Assembly (NCBI GenBank): GCA_937904325.1
Contig: CALGTK010000374.1
Location: forward strand, 1-64,000
Length of the DNA stretch: 64,000 bases
Source: an uncultured Planctomyces sp.
Lineage (GTDB): Bacteria > Planctomycetota > Planctomycetia > Planctomycetales > Planctomycetaceae
Direction of reading: 5' to 3'
Shown: in pieces, positions 10,363-20,361 of the stretch
Layout: every line of letters begins with the position of its first letter
Position numbering within the stretch: position 1 is the stretch's first letter
Notes under the pieces: model-generated
Databases searched by the model: none
Told to the model about the DNA's origin: nothing
What the model saw: the letters and a program-made list of their open reading frames with translations, nothing else
Program-made: the position numbers and the translations under genes

Positions 10363-12306
10363 TTACGCGTCGTACTTCTGCATGATGTCCAACTCGTCGA
10401 CGCCGGACAGAGCCGAGAATCCGCCATCGACGATCGACTCGCCGAGTTTAGTGAGCGTGCGGAAGTATTTTCCGGATGGAAGTTGACCAGTGATCTTGTT
10501 TCGAAGCGTTTGGCATAAGGCTTCAGCAGACGCTCGAATGATCTCATCTTCCTGACGTCCGGCGTAAACCGCAGTGACCAGCATGACGATCTGATCCTGA
10601 ATTCGTTGAGAAAGATCAGCCATTGCGCACTGACGGTCTGCCAGGGTCAACTTGTACTTGAACATCAGGCCATCGACCTTCAGCCGACTTTTCTGGAGAC
10701 GATCCGCGGCCCACTGAGCGTGCGCGGCCAGCTTCGGATCGGATAGTCGAATGTTCGCTCGCTTTGCGCCGCCGAGTATTTGCTTCGCCTTCCAACCAAG
10801 ATACGGCATGGTCGGACCGGCCAGTGCCATTGCGTGAGCCGGATTCAATGGGTTCGGAGTTCGAATGCCGGCCTTCGCCAGGGCTTTGCCGATTGGTTCG
10901 AAGTAAGTCGAGCCGTGAACTTTGACCAGCGACTTGAAAAAGGCCATGCCGAGCATTTCTCCTTCGCCCTCGTAAATGCAGGGAGCCAGGAAGTCGTGGA
11001 CGTTGTCGCCGAACAGGTGACCCTTCAGGAAGGACCGCCCGCCGTGCGTCTTCATGAATAGTTCGATGGCTGCTTCTTTTTGCGATTCGCTACCAAAGAT
11101 CTTGGCGATGATACACTCCATTTCACCGCGATAGCCTTCGTCGAGCAACCACGAACACCAGTCGGTCAACGCGTCGCAAGCCACGATCAAACCGGCCATG
11201 TGACCGACGCGGCGTTGGACGAGTTCGCGAGTGTTGATCTGGGCTCCGTATGTCTTTCGGAATTTCGCCCACGGCAGGATATTTTTCAGCATGACTCGCA
11301 TCGTGCCCGCGGCTCCGGCGACGAGAGCGACGCGGCCACGATTCAAACCGTGGTAAGCTATCGTCAGTCCGTCACCCCGGCCGGGATCGAGCAGATTCTC
11401 GGCGGGCACTCGGAAGTTGTTGAATTTCAGGCCGTTGTTCCAAGAGTGCTGCAGTGCGTAAATCCCATAAGGCACGACCTGGAATTGTTCGTTTTCTTCA
11501 TCGGGAAGATCGGCGATCAGTACGGATGGCTTGCCCTCGATCAGACAAACGATCGCGATTGTCCGGCCGGGGATTGCGTTGGTGATAAACAGTTTCTCGC
11601 CGTTAACGACGTAATCGTCTCCGTCGAGTTTGGCTGTTGTTCGCAGAGCGGTCAGGTCGGACCCTGCGCCGGGCTCCGTCAATGCGAATGCCGAAATGCG
11701 TTCACCGCTGGCAAGTTTCGGCAGGATGCGTGACTTCTGCTCGGGTGAACCAAACGCCAGCAGAGGGTCAACGGCGCCGATGCAGCCATGTACAGATGCC
11801 GTGCCCGCGACGGTGGGATCGACCGTCGCCATTCGAGTCAGAAACTTCGCGAAGGCCGAGAACGGTGCACCACTTCCGCCGTGATCCTGTGGAACGAGTA
11901 GTCCCCAGTAGCCAGCGTCGCCCAGCCCGCCAAGCAAGTCGGGCGACATCTTGCCATTGGCGTCGTACGCCGTTCCGTTCTGGTGCATCGTTCGAGTCAG
12001 GTCGATGGACTTTTCCATGACCTCATCGCAGCTAGATGGCGTCGGAGACTCGTTCGGGGCGAACAGTTCGAGCGGGAAGTTGTCGCCCCACACCGCCTGG
12101 TGACAAGGACTTCCTTCTGTTCGATACTTCGCGGCAAAGAGTTCTTCGACCTGTTCGTCGGCGCGATCGATAGCTCCAGTCTTTCGAGCTTCTTCCTCGC
12201 TTTTTCCGCTGAGCTTCAGAGCTGTCTCGACAAAGTTGTCGGATTGCGGCGTTTCCGATTCAGGTGCTTCAGAGTCTGAGTTACAGGGCGTTGCGTCGGT
12301 TGACAT
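10363..12306 (-). CDS. Acyl-CoA dehydrogenase, long form with C-terminal extension
   Basis: This FAD enzyme introduces the trans-2 double bond in acyl-CoA, the first step of beta-oxidation. ATG 12306 is chosen (AGGACC 8 nt upstream) over a longer reading to 12447, giving 647 aa. The domains in order are a helical N-terminal region (about 95-190), a middle beta-domain with the FAD/substrate motif '[16 protein letters not shown]' and '[11 protein letters not shown]', and a C-terminal helical domain with the catalytic base Glu446 in 'IYEGEGEML'. About 190 further residues follow ('[16 protein letters not shown]...'), as in the larger VLCAD/ACAD9-like enzymes. No electron-transfer flavoprotein or thiolase gene is adjacent. 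Confidence 0.92.
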   Translation of the reverse strand: MSTDATPCNSDSEAPESETPQSDNFVETALKLSGKSEEEARKTGAIDRADEQVEELFAAKYRTEGSPCHQAVWGDNFPLELFAPNESPTPSSCDEVMEKSIDLTRTMHQNGTAYDANGKMSPDLLGGLGDAGYWGLLVPQDHGGSGAPFSAFAKFLTRMATVDPTVAGTASVHGCIGAVDPLLAFGSPEQKSRILPKLASGERISAFALTEPGAGSDLTALRTTAKLDGDDYVVNGEKLFITNAIPGRTIAIVCLIEGKPSVLIADLPDEENEQFQVVPYGIYALQHSWNNGLKFNNFRVPAENLLDPGRGDGLTIAYHGLNRGRVALVAGAAGTMRVMLKNILPWAKFRKTYGAQINTRELVQRRVGHMAGLIVACDALTDWCSWLLDEGYRGEMECIIAKIFGSESQKEAAIELFMKTHGGRSFLKGHLFGDNVHDFLAPCIYEGEGEMLGMAFFKSLVKVHGSTYFEPIGKALAKAGIRTPNPLNPAHAMALAGPTMPYLGWKAKQILGGAKRANIRLSDPKLAAHAQWAADRLQKSRLKVDGLMFKYKLTLADRQCAMADLSQRIQDQIVMLVTAVYAGRQEDEIIRASAEALCQTLRNKITGQLPSGKYFRTLTKLGESIVDGGFSALSGVDELDIMQKYDA

Positions 12307-12638
12307 CGCGAGGTCCTTTACGCTGGAGTCATCCTGTCGAACGGGTGGTTCGGTTGAGGAGAACAGCAGCCAGCCTCGAGACAGGAACGCGGACTGACAC
12401 TGCTCCCACCAACGGAGTTCCTTACGGTCCAAATGGAAGGGTACCACGATCTGTTGACGTCATAGAAGATGAGTTTTCATAAGGTGAATACGTATAGATC
12501 GAGCGGAAACAACGGGCCAAACCAGCATTCCCGCGGGTAAGCGGTAGATTTGGCGAATATGTACGCGCATCGTGTGCCTGGTCGATCTTACGTCGCTCGT
12601 TGAACGTTCGTGTCTGATCCTGATTTTTCGCCGCTGCC

Positions 12639-13523
12639 TTACTTTGCGGAAGCTGGTTTGGCTGACGATTCCGCACTCGCATGCTGGATTTCGCCTTGCG
12701 GCTCCGGCATCAAGTTGGGAGGCTGATTGAAGACGAACTCTTCGTCGTGTGAGACTGCCTGTCGCCGCTTGTCTCCGTCTTTGTCACCGATAAGCGGCAG
12801 CGCGATCTTCATGCCAGCGAACCGAGGTTTTTCGTAAATCGTGCCGCTCTGAAACGGCCCGACGCCAAACAACCAACTGTCCTTGGCATTGCTTCGAGCC
12901 GTCGAAACTCCCGACTGCCAGACTGGATTTCCGGACTCAGCGTCGTAGGCAAATATGGCCAGTTTCGTAGCTGCCATCTGGTCGTTTTTTCGAGCGAGCG
13001 AGATTTCTGGGATGGGCGGAACTGGCGGAGCTGTTGGAACCAGCGAAGCCGCCTGAGTCAGCAGATTGCTCGACGGAATCCCGTAGGTTACTTCGTTTTC
13101 GTTCGCCCCGAGAACTCCAAGACGCGGCTCGATGATAATATCGGCGTCAGTCTTGGTCGCAGCGAGAATGCCGCCAGCAGCGGACAACTGGTTACGCACC
13201 GAACTCAAAACGTAGTCGGCGTTAACAAAAGAAGCAGACTTCACTGTCTTCAGATACGTGGTGTCGACGTAGCACGTGCGGCGGGCCAGCGGCGAAAAGT
13301 CGATACTTCGAATCGCTCGGTCGACGCTGTCAGAAAGAATTAGTTGCTCGGTTGCTGTGTTACGAAGCGTTTTTCCGCAACCGGACAGAAGCAACACTGC
13401 TGAAAACAGAATCGGCCAGACGAATCGGTTGCCGCAACGCGCGCAACGAATCCTTCCAGCCAGCAGCGATTTTCGCCGCGCAGAAAGATCGTGATTCGGT
13501 ATCCGAGTGGATTGACCGTGCAT
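12639..13523 (-). CDS. Planctomycete lipoprotein, DUF6655-like
   Basis: This 294-aa lipoprotein has a signal segment (VWPILFSAVLLLSGC) preceded by an unusually long Arg-rich, Cys-containing N-terminus (CARCGNR). The true start may be downstream of 13523, though no better codon with a ribosome site is obvious. The mature part begins 'NTATEQLILSDSVDRAIRSI', a pattern I associate with the DUF6655 family of planctomycete lipoproteins. A mixed alpha/beta domain follows, with 'ADIIIEPRLGVLGANENEVTYGIP' (quoted in part) and 'YDAESGNPVWQSGV'. Function is unknown. The family name is from memory and less certain than the lipoprotein call. Confidence 0.7.
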   Translation of the reverse strand: MHGQSTRIPNHDLSARRKSLLAGRIRCARCGNRFVWPILFSAVLLLSGCGKTLRNTATEQLILSDSVDRAIRSIDFSPLARRTCYVDTTYLKTVKSASFVNADYVLSSVRNQLSAAGGILAATKTDADIIIEPRLGVLGANENEVTYGIPSSNLLTQAASLVPTAPPVPPIPEISLARKNDQMAATKLAIFAYDAESGNPVWQSGVSTARSNAKDSWLFGVGPFQSGTIYEKPRFAGMKIALPLIGDKDGDKRRQAVSHDEEFVFNQPPNLMPEPQGEIQHASAESSAKPASAK

Positions 13524-13735
13524 TGGAGTCAGGTTGAACTCTGGTTTGAGTCGGGCAGGAGGGAATGGCGCCCGTTGGAAGGGATGCCGCAGGTGGAACT
13601 CTTTTTCGTCAGGCTGAAACGCCCACGAAAGAATCCTCGCGACCGGCGGATTGTAGCCGACAGCCAGCTATGAAGCCTAGAGCGTTCTGATTCGACTGAT
13701 ATCGTCCAGTTTTATACTGGTAGAACGCTACGCTG

Positions 13736-15919
13736 CTAAGGAAGCTGCGAATACTGGCCCGTGGCAGCGTCGAACAGAATTCTGCGGTGATCAGGAAATG
13801 CTTCAGCAGCCAGTCTTTCCGTTTCTTCCTCGGAAGTGCGTCTGTCAGCTGGCATTCGACCAATCAAGAGTGGCTCGGTGAGCGAGGGGTGATTGGATAC
13901 ATAGTCGATGTGGCGATCTGCCGGGTCATGCCGGACAAGTACCAGCGTAGGACCGTGGTGGAGACTATAATTGTCCATTATCCATCGAAAGCTGAATTGC
14001 CGCACGCGTGAGAATGCCAGCTGGTTGATTCCAACCGTAAGTCTGGAGACATTCTGAAACGGTGGAAGCGCGACGTTATTGGTCGTCACGGTGGCAATCA
14101 GTAACAGCCCGATCCAGACCACCATCCAGGGCCGCTCCACTTCCTGAACGGCCGAAACCAGAAGCTGCACGGCGGTGGCGATGATCAGACACCACAGGAT
14201 TCCGGATTCAAAAACGTAGTGCCAGTGAAAGATACCATCGTACCAGTACGGAACGTGGGCGATCTGTAGCGACAGGATGGCGGCCAGAATCAGCCACCAG
14301 CGACCATCAAGATTTCGCCAGGCTCCCATCAGAAAAACGGTTCCAAGCAAAACGACGACCACCAGGCCGAGCGTCCATTGCCAGCTTGCCAGAAATCGAT
14401 TCTGAACGTTCTGAATCGCGAGCTCGGAGTCAAGGTTCTCGGCCCACTGATCGTAGTTCTCGAGCGTCCGCTCGGTGATCAACGGCTTTGCGCGTTCGAC
14501 GTTGTTGAAGCCAAACATGTGCCTTGGCGTGAAGAGTTCGGTGTAGAGCTGGTAGGGCGTTTTGAATGCGCTGCCTGTTGTGTTTTGATTGTAAACACCG
14601 GCGGCGACAAAGCCGACTGCCAACGGAACCGCGAAGCCGACAAATACCAGTGTCGCCGCGCGCCTGTGCTGCCGAAAATTCTGAACGAGCCAGAGGGCAA
14701 GCCATAAGCCAAATGGAAGTCCGATCGCCGCCGCGGTCATTGGTCGGCAAAGCATCGCGAACGATAGCCCAATACCTGAAAGCGTTGCCGTGGTGACGAT
14801 GCTTCTGGAGCTTCCTGCTAGCGTCGAATCGCCACCATTGTCACGCGGCAACAAAAGTTTCAGCATTCCAATAGCGGATACACCGAGCGCACTCGGAAAC
14901 AGCATCATCTGCTCGAGCGGGTGGCGAATAAACCTTCTTGCAGCCACACAAACGAATTCGACGATCGTCATAAAGACAGCTTCACGACCGTCGTCCAGCA
15001 GTCGTTGCATTCTCAGGTATGAGTAAACGAATAGACCGAGTCCCACCAGTGTCGGCTGATGTGCAAGCAACAGATTGCCGAACAGTACCAGGCCTGGCGA
15101 CAGGGCGGCCAGCAATCCCGCAAGCAGCCCGACGCCGTTGCACGACAACTCTCGCCCGATCAAAAAGACGAACACACAGATGATTGTCGTTGCGAACCAG
15201 TGTGCAAGGTACGGCTCTCCGAGCATCAGGAACGGAGCAATCCACAGGCCAGTTCCGGGAAAGTAGCGGCTCGCAAATCTGCCTTCGTTCAGAACGTGCA
15301 TCTGGTCGAACATTCGAGCCGCTGTCCGGTGGCTGGGAAACGACAGCTTTCCGGCCGCAAACGTTTCAGCCTGAAAGAGGTAGCTGAATTCGTCGTGGTA
15401 TGCCGGTGGCATTTTTGCAAGAGAGGCAGTTTCCCATTGATATCCGTCGATCGTAAATTCTGTCATCGGAACTCTCAGCACCGAAGTGGCTGCCACACAC
15501 GCGATGAACAGTCCCGCAAGACCGACCAACAGCCTGCTGCCGGTCGGCGAGTTTCTCGGCGACTCGCTCAGCCATTTCTTAAACTTCGTCCACAGTCTCG
15601 GCGGACGAGCGGTCAGCGGTTGCTGGAACAGCCACATGACAGGCAGAAGAACGAAAAGTACGGCATAGGGCGTCGTGTCGATATTCATGTCGAACAGCCA
15701 TGCCGTACCCGGTTCACCGGTCAACTCGGTCCAGCGGTCGATTTCTGCCGGAACGACAATCGCCAGGCTGATAGCGCATCCGATCGCAAATCCAATCAGA
15801 ATTCGGCGCGACGAGGTAGCCCGTTCCGGTGTGGACGCGTCCGAGTCGGCGATAGCGATGGACTCATCAGAAGATGATTCTGTCGGTAATGGCGTCTCGC
15901 TGGATGGCTCATTGTTCAC
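13736..15919 (-). CDS. Polytopic PMT/GT39-like glycosyltransferase
   Basis: This is a large integral membrane protein with about 11-13 hydrophobic segments. Near residue 170 it has 'YHDEFSYLFQAETFAAGKLS', matching the acidic loop-1 motif (D-E-x-x-Y) of protein-O-mannosyltransferase/ArnT-like GT39 enzymes. That motif is followed by 'HQPTLVGLGLFVYSYLR'. These enzymes move a sugar from a polyprenyl phosphate carrier to a protein or lipid on the outer face of the membrane. The donor and acceptor here are unknown. I take GTG 15919 as the start. The frame is open to a TTG at 15976, adding 19 residues without a ribosome site. The last 100 residues form a soluble tail. No other glycosylation gene is beside it. 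Confidence 0.78.
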   Translation of the reverse strand: MNNEPSSETPLPTESSSDESIAIADSDASTPERATSSRRILIGFAIGCAISLAIVVPAEIDRWTELTGEPGTAWLFDMNIDTTPYAVLFVLLPVMWLFQQPLTARPPRLWTKFKKWLSESPRNSPTGSRLLVGLAGLFIACVAATSVLRVPMTEFTIDGYQWETASLAKMPPAYHDEFSYLFQAETFAAGKLSFPSHRTAARMFDQMHVLNEGRFASRYFPGTGLWIAPFLMLGEPYLAHWFATTIICVFVFLIGRELSCNGVGLLAGLLAALSPGLVLFGNLLLAHQPTLVGLGLFVYSYLRMQRLLDDGREAVFMTIVEFVCVAARRFIRHPLEQMMLFPSALGVSAIGMLKLLLPRDNGGDSTLAGSSRSIVTTATLSGIGLSFAMLCRPMTAAAIGLPFGLWLALWLVQNFRQHRRAATLVFVGFAVPLAVGFVAAGVYNQNTTGSAFKTPYQLYTELFTPRHMFGFNNVERAKPLITERTLENYDQWAENLDSELAIQNVQNRFLASWQWTLGLVVVVLLGTVFLMGAWRNLDGRWWLILAAILSLQIAHVPYWYDGIFHWHYVFESGILWCLIIATAVQLLVSAVQEVERPWMVVWIGLLLIATVTTNNVALPPFQNVSRLTVGINQLAFSRVRQFSFRWIMDNYSLHHGPTLVLVRHDPADRHIDYVSNHPSLTEPLLIGRMPADRRTSEEETERLAAEAFPDHRRILFDAATGQYSQLP

Positions 15920-15976
15920 ACAGATATTTCCCGTTTGGCTGCAGTTGGTCAGATTAAAGCGAGGACGATATCTCAA

Positions 15977-17122
15977 TCGTTGTATCTAAGGAATGTGTGC
16001 GTCACTTGACAATCGCCAGTTTGGGAACGGGAAATACATTGTTCCGGGGTAACTGGATGGCGTGGATTTTAGCCACATCGGTTCAGACAACGCTCAATAC
16101 TGGAACGCCAGGAGCACTTCGTACGGACCTATTTCTTCTACTGTTCAGGAAACATGTTTATTGGTCGACGTTGGCAGTTCGACGCTTTGCTGAATCTATT
16201 CGTGACGAGTTTTCCGGTGGAACCCAGTTGCAGGCGGCTTTGAATGAATTGGTTGAGGCCATCGACGGTTTGAAAACTCGCCCAACGAAGCCACGTACAG
16301 GCTGGTCAGAACTTCTAACAATTCCGGATAGTCAACGCGTGGAGTTAATTGCATTGCGGCTCCTTCATCGAAAGTGGATGCGATACACGAATTCCTGCTG
16401 AGACAATCACTAATTGTTTCGGCTCCGTATCGCCGGAATGTGTCGATTCTGCTGAGGTGATACAGCCGAATATGCTAGCGGTAGACGAAGATGACGAGAG
16501 TTACGATCGCGATGAAACGCTCGGAAAGGTCATTGAACAAGTTTCAACGAGACTGGCCTGTCACGCTAGCGAATGGCATGCCTTGGAATCGTTCTGGCGA
16601 CCAGCGGTGGTCGCCAGAACGATGTTGTCTGACGACAGCAGCAGAGCTGCAGTATCTGCATGTCCCAATCCTGGTTTGTTGAAGCAGCGGCGAGTTGCAA
16701 AACGAGCCGTAGAGATCGGCTTTGGAAACGGCCCGCAGGAAATGAATGAAACGCTTACCGCCTGCTGGAATTTTTACACCCACCACGCGATCTCTGGCGG
16801 CAAAACGGTACTCGCGGATGGTAACTCTTTTGCGACCGGGCACTGGATTTGGAACGAGGAAAGTTCCGCTGACATTTTCGACTGCATGCGGCAAGCGAAT
16901 CATTCTTCGTGGACCGGCATATTATCCTCGAATGTGCGGTTCATAGCGAGCATTCGATTGGTTGAAAGCGTCGATTCAAATCGATGAGTTCCTGAACCCG
17001 ACTGGCGTCGACGAGTGAGTATCTCGCCTGGCTCAAGAATGAGGAAAACTTTGCGGCCGCCGGGCTGAAATGCGAGTTAAGTCACTCGCTGACATACTGC
17101 TGATCAGCGGGTGTAGCCGGCT
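15977..17122. other. 1.1 kb with no recognisable gene
   Basis: The largest open frames are plus-strand 15997-16401 (134 codons) and 16349-16987 (212 codons). They overlap, have no clear ribosome site, show no familiar motif, and have compositions unlike the neighbouring genes. The second is crossed by a 36-nt perfect hairpin (16588-16623). The region may be a decayed gene or a remnant of a mobile element. The TolC-like gene on the other strand ends at its right border. Confidence 0.5.
16588..16623. repeat. 16-bp perfect stem hairpin
   Basis: The left arm ATCGTTCTGGCGACCA (16588-16603) and the right arm TGGTCGCCAGAACGAT (16608-16623) are exact reverse complements around a GCGG loop. It is the strongest hairpin in the window, lies in DNA with no recognised gene, and has no T-run on either side. 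That makes a repeat element more likely than a terminator. Confidence 0.75.
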
Positions 17123-19642
17123 TTACTTCGCTCGGACTCGTGTGACGCCGGACGTACTGACTCGGATTGGCGGCAGGAAACCATCAGCATCAGGATGGTT
17201 CGTCATCGATGCGCTGGCACGGTCAATCGTTGAGGCTGTTGACGGTGTGCTCGGTGCCGTTGGCGAGGTCCGCAGCGTTGTCAAAGCTGCGGGGGCCAGT
17301 GTGTGTTGGATGGGCGTTTGGTCGACGAATCCATTTTGTTTCGCGGGCTGATCTGGCGGTGTGTTTTGAAAAGGCGATGCTTGAGCGGAGTTGCGATCAG
17401 GTCTGATTGATTTCGCTGTGTTTGGTCTCGCGGTGCGAGGGGTTGCCGGAGCAGCCGGAGCAGCCGGAGGGTTGAGCAAGTTCAGTGGCGAAGGCTCAGG
17501 AATCGATCGAAGACTGTTTAAGCCTTCGTTGTCGAATTCGGCGTTGCCGCCCGGTGGATGTAAGGTGGCCGATGGGACTGCTGACGAGTCACCTTCAGAT
17601 GGCTCGTCCCTGGTCGGAGGCGAGAGTGCTGACTCAGTCGTCATGGGGCGAGATTCGGGTAGCGGTTCGGCGCTGAAGTATTGCTCGCCGGATGGCGAGT
17701 CGAACGAGGCTTCGACAAACTCATCGGGTTCAGTGTGCTTCAGGTTGGAAGCGTCGAACGCATAGGTTCGCGATTTCGCTCGCCGGTACGCCTGGTAGTA
17801 GGCTTCCGGATCCCACTCGCCTTCAGCCAGGAAGACATTGTTGAATGGCAGTAAAGTTCCCTGTCTGTAATGCAGGTTGGCGATCGCCTGGCTGTATGCG
17901 ACGAGTGATCGGAAGTAAGCCACTTCGGCGTCGGCAAGACTCGACTGAGCTCGCAGTAGAAGGTCCAGCGTTTGCGTGCCGACACGGAACTTTTTCTCGA
18001 ACAACTCGGCGCGGTCTTTCGCCGCTTCACGACGGTTAAAATACGTTTGCGCGGTCATGTATTTCTCGGCGAGTTCCTGGAACGCGTTGCCGACTTCGTG
18101 AGCGATCTCCAACTCCTGAGCCGACAGAACATCGCGCGCCTTTGCCAGACGAAGCTCAATATTCTGCACCTGGGCCTTCGCTGACCGCAGCCCAATTGGC
18201 ATTTCCATCACTAAACCTGTCGACCAGCCGGTCTGCTCGTTGTCCGCCATCGTGCCGTAGAAACTGCTGAATCTTCGACTGTCGTCATGGTCGATGAGGT
18301 CGTCTCCGAATCCGTTGACTGAGTAACCGGCCACAAAGTCCAGTCGAGGACGCACTAGACTGTTTGCCGCTAGAAGCTGCAGTTCCAAACTCTTAATATT
18401 CCACTTGTGGCGACGTAATTCGACTCGATTTGTCAAAGCGTCTGCCACGCTGCTGGCCCATTCAGGCTCAATACGAGCGGTCAACGGTTCGTCGCTCGGA
18501 CGAATTATCGATCCATCATTGACGGACAGCCCGATCAGCCGACGAAGAGCTGACTCGTTCTTATAGAGCAGTGACAGATTCTGTTGAGTCGTCGCCTTGG
18601 TGTTGAAGTACTGGTCTCGGGCCTGAGCTTCGTCTTCGACTGAGAAGCCTCGCACACCGCCGATTTCCAATTTTCGCTTGGAATCCCGCCACGTGCGGAG
18701 AGCACTGTTTCGAGCAGCAACATTTGTGTCATAAATTCTGTACTGGAGATACAGCTCCCAGTAAGAATCCTCAACGTCCTTAACAAGGTTGTTCACGTTT
18801 GATTCAAAGTCGGTCAGAGAAATGTCGTGGTTGATTCTGGCGATCGACACGCCTTGCGTCACACCGGACAATCCTCCGAACGAGGCTGAAATCGGTCCGG
18901 CAATTCGAGTGAACTCGGTGCCTGATCCAGCCAGTAGGGGATGACGATAGCGCGCCCGCATGTTCCCGGAGTATGACGATGCAAACAGGCTCGGCGAATT
19001 GCTCCCCAGATAGTTGACTTCGTGCCCGAGTTCGATCGAACCCCCGTAGGCAAAGTTCTTTGAAAGCGTCGAGCTGAAGTTCCCGGTCTCGCCAACAAAG
19101 ATCGATCCGCCAGGCAGGTTGTTGCCGACCGGATTGTTCTGCACCAATTCGTTGCGTCCCCAGGTCATCTGAGTCGTGAAGTTTGTATCAAACGAGGCAA
19201 GTGCCGATTCGACACCTCGGCTGCCAAACAGAACTCCGGTCGACTGGATAGCCGGGTCGTAGATCGAGGGAGATCGTTCAGGGTTAGCGAGAATCGAGTT
19301 GCCGGGTGAATTGAACGACGACTTCGCCCGAATCACCGTGCTGTTGAGCAGGGCGGTGCGGATACATTCTTCGAGAGACATGTCGCGGATCTCGTCCTTG
19401 TTGAGATCCATGATCGTGCGAGGCTGGTGCGACAGTGTCACTTCTTCAGGGCTGGACTGATAAATCGATGGGTAGTCGATTTTTGTTGACTGATCGAGGT
19501 AGTAATCCAGCTCTTCCGTGCCGTCCTCTGGAGAGACTCGCGATTCGCCGACCAGATACTGCAGACTTCCGACCTTCGCGCAGCCGCTGAGGAAAGCGGC
19601 TACATAAAGACAGAAGAAAACGTTTTTAATCAAATTGTGCAT
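17123..19642 (-). CDS. TolC-family outer membrane efflux lipoprotein
   Basis: This 839-aa outer membrane channel protein should export small molecules or polymers together with an inner membrane pump. It has a lipoprotein signal (FFCLYVAAFLSGC, Cys21). The two TolC repeats (about residues 200-620) are long amphipathic helices, for example 'DVEDSYWELYLQYRIYDTNV' and 'ELEIAHEVGNAFQELAEKY'. After the channel domain comes a Pro/Thr/Ala/Ser-rich, probably disordered tail of nearly 200 residues that ordinary TolC lacks. The start ATG has AGGGG 6 nt upstream. No membrane-fusion or pump gene is adjacent, so the partner is unknown. Confidence 0.85.
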   Translation of the reverse strand: MHNLIKNVFFCLYVAAFLSGCAKVGSLQYLVGESRVSPEDGTEELDYYLDQSTKIDYPSIYQSSPEEVTLSHQPRTIMDLNKDEIRDMSLEECIRTALLNSTVIRAKSSFNSPGNSILANPERSPSIYDPAIQSTGVLFGSRGVESALASFDTNFTTQMTWGRNELVQNNPVGNNLPGGSIFVGETGNFSSTLSKNFAYGGSIELGHEVNYLGSNSPSLFASSYSGNMRARYRHPLLAGSGTEFTRIAGPISASFGGLSGVTQGVSIARINHDISLTDFESNVNNLVKDVEDSYWELYLQYRIYDTNVAARNSALRTWRDSKRKLEIGGVRGFSVEDEAQARDQYFNTKATTQQNLSLLYKNESALRRLIGLSVNDGSIIRPSDEPLTARIEPEWASSVADALTNRVELRRHKWNIKSLELQLLAANSLVRPRLDFVAGYSVNGFGDDLIDHDDSRRFSSFYGTMADNEQTGWSTGLVMEMPIGLRSAKAQVQNIELRLAKARDVLSAQELEIAHEVGNAFQELAEKYMTAQTYFNRREAAKDRAELFEKKFRVGTQTLDLLLRAQSSLADAEVAYFRSLVAYSQAIANLHYRQGTLLPFNNVFLAEGEWDPEAYYQAYRRAKSRTYAFDASNLKHTEPDEFVEASFDSPSGEQYFSAEPLPESRPMTTESALSPPTRDEPSEGDSSAVPSATLHPPGGNAEFDNEGLNSLRSIPEPSPLNLLNPPAAPAAPATPRTARPNTAKSIRPDRNSAQASPFQNTPPDQPAKQNGFVDQTPIQHTLAPAALTTLRTSPTAPSTPSTASTIDRASASMTNHPDADGFLPPIRVSTSGVTRVRAK

Positions 19643-19732
19643 GAAAAACCCCTGCAGCGGCGATCAGTCAGCAACTAACGCTGCGCAGGGACTGCGAGCG
19701 TCGGCATAACCGCTACAGGTGATATCGGCTTC

Positions 19733-20023
19733 CTAATCCGAAGACTTTGACTCTTTCACGCAGCCACGTGCAAACTCCTGGTACGGTTTACCAAGAGCCT
19801 TCTTGATCAGGATTAGTTCGCCAGCGTCGTTTCCTTCAATAGCGTGCCCGACGAATTGCAGAATGTAGCCACCAACGAACGCAATGGCGGCCAGATTGGG
19901 ACGTTGCTCGACGAGCAGGATGACGGAGCCGATAAACGTCAAGGGAACGCCAATCAGGTGAAGAACCATGTTCGCTCGGTTCTGGTGTCGAGCGATGTAG
20001 TTTGTGAGGAACCGAGTCAACAT
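19733..20023 (-). CDS. DUF962/Mpo1-like small membrane protein
   Basis: This 96-aa protein has the family's short pattern: an N-terminal 'Y-x3-H' start ('NYIARHQNRANMVLHLIGVP'), two membrane segments (LTFIGSVILLV; AAIAFVGGYILQFVG) and 'GHAIEGND' in the place of the conserved 'GH-x3-E-x-N/R'. The yeast relative Mpo1 is an iron dioxygenase that removes one carbon from 2-hydroxy fatty acids. The His residues here match the pattern, but the bacterial activity is untested. It lies in the gap between the TolC-like gene and the divergent fabH. Confidence 0.8.
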   Translation of the reverse strand: MLTRFLTNYIARHQNRANMVLHLIGVPLTFIGSVILLVEQRPNLAAIAFVGGYILQFVGHAIEGNDAGELILIKKALGKPYQEFARGCVKESKSSD

Positions 20024-20361
20024 TACTAAGAAATCCGGAGTGCTTTCGTGCGGAAACAGGTGATGATCCCTGAAAATTTTGAGGCTCCAAAGGCGTTTGA
20101 AAGAACCGTTTCAGACAAGATTGAGGCTCATTGTTGACAGTAGATTCTGCCATCCAAATTTCTACCACGCAACTGACGAGCCCGTAAGGTCAACCTGATC
20201 GGTATCCTCGGAATCACGTCGTATCAACCGAATCGGTGGTGCCTGACCTCGCTGGTTTCACTGGATTGCGAGGGCTATACTCGAACGCAAATTTATCTGA
20301 TGAACGCTGGAATTCTGACACTTCCGCGTTAGATTTTCACGAGAGTAAGGAGAGTACTGCG

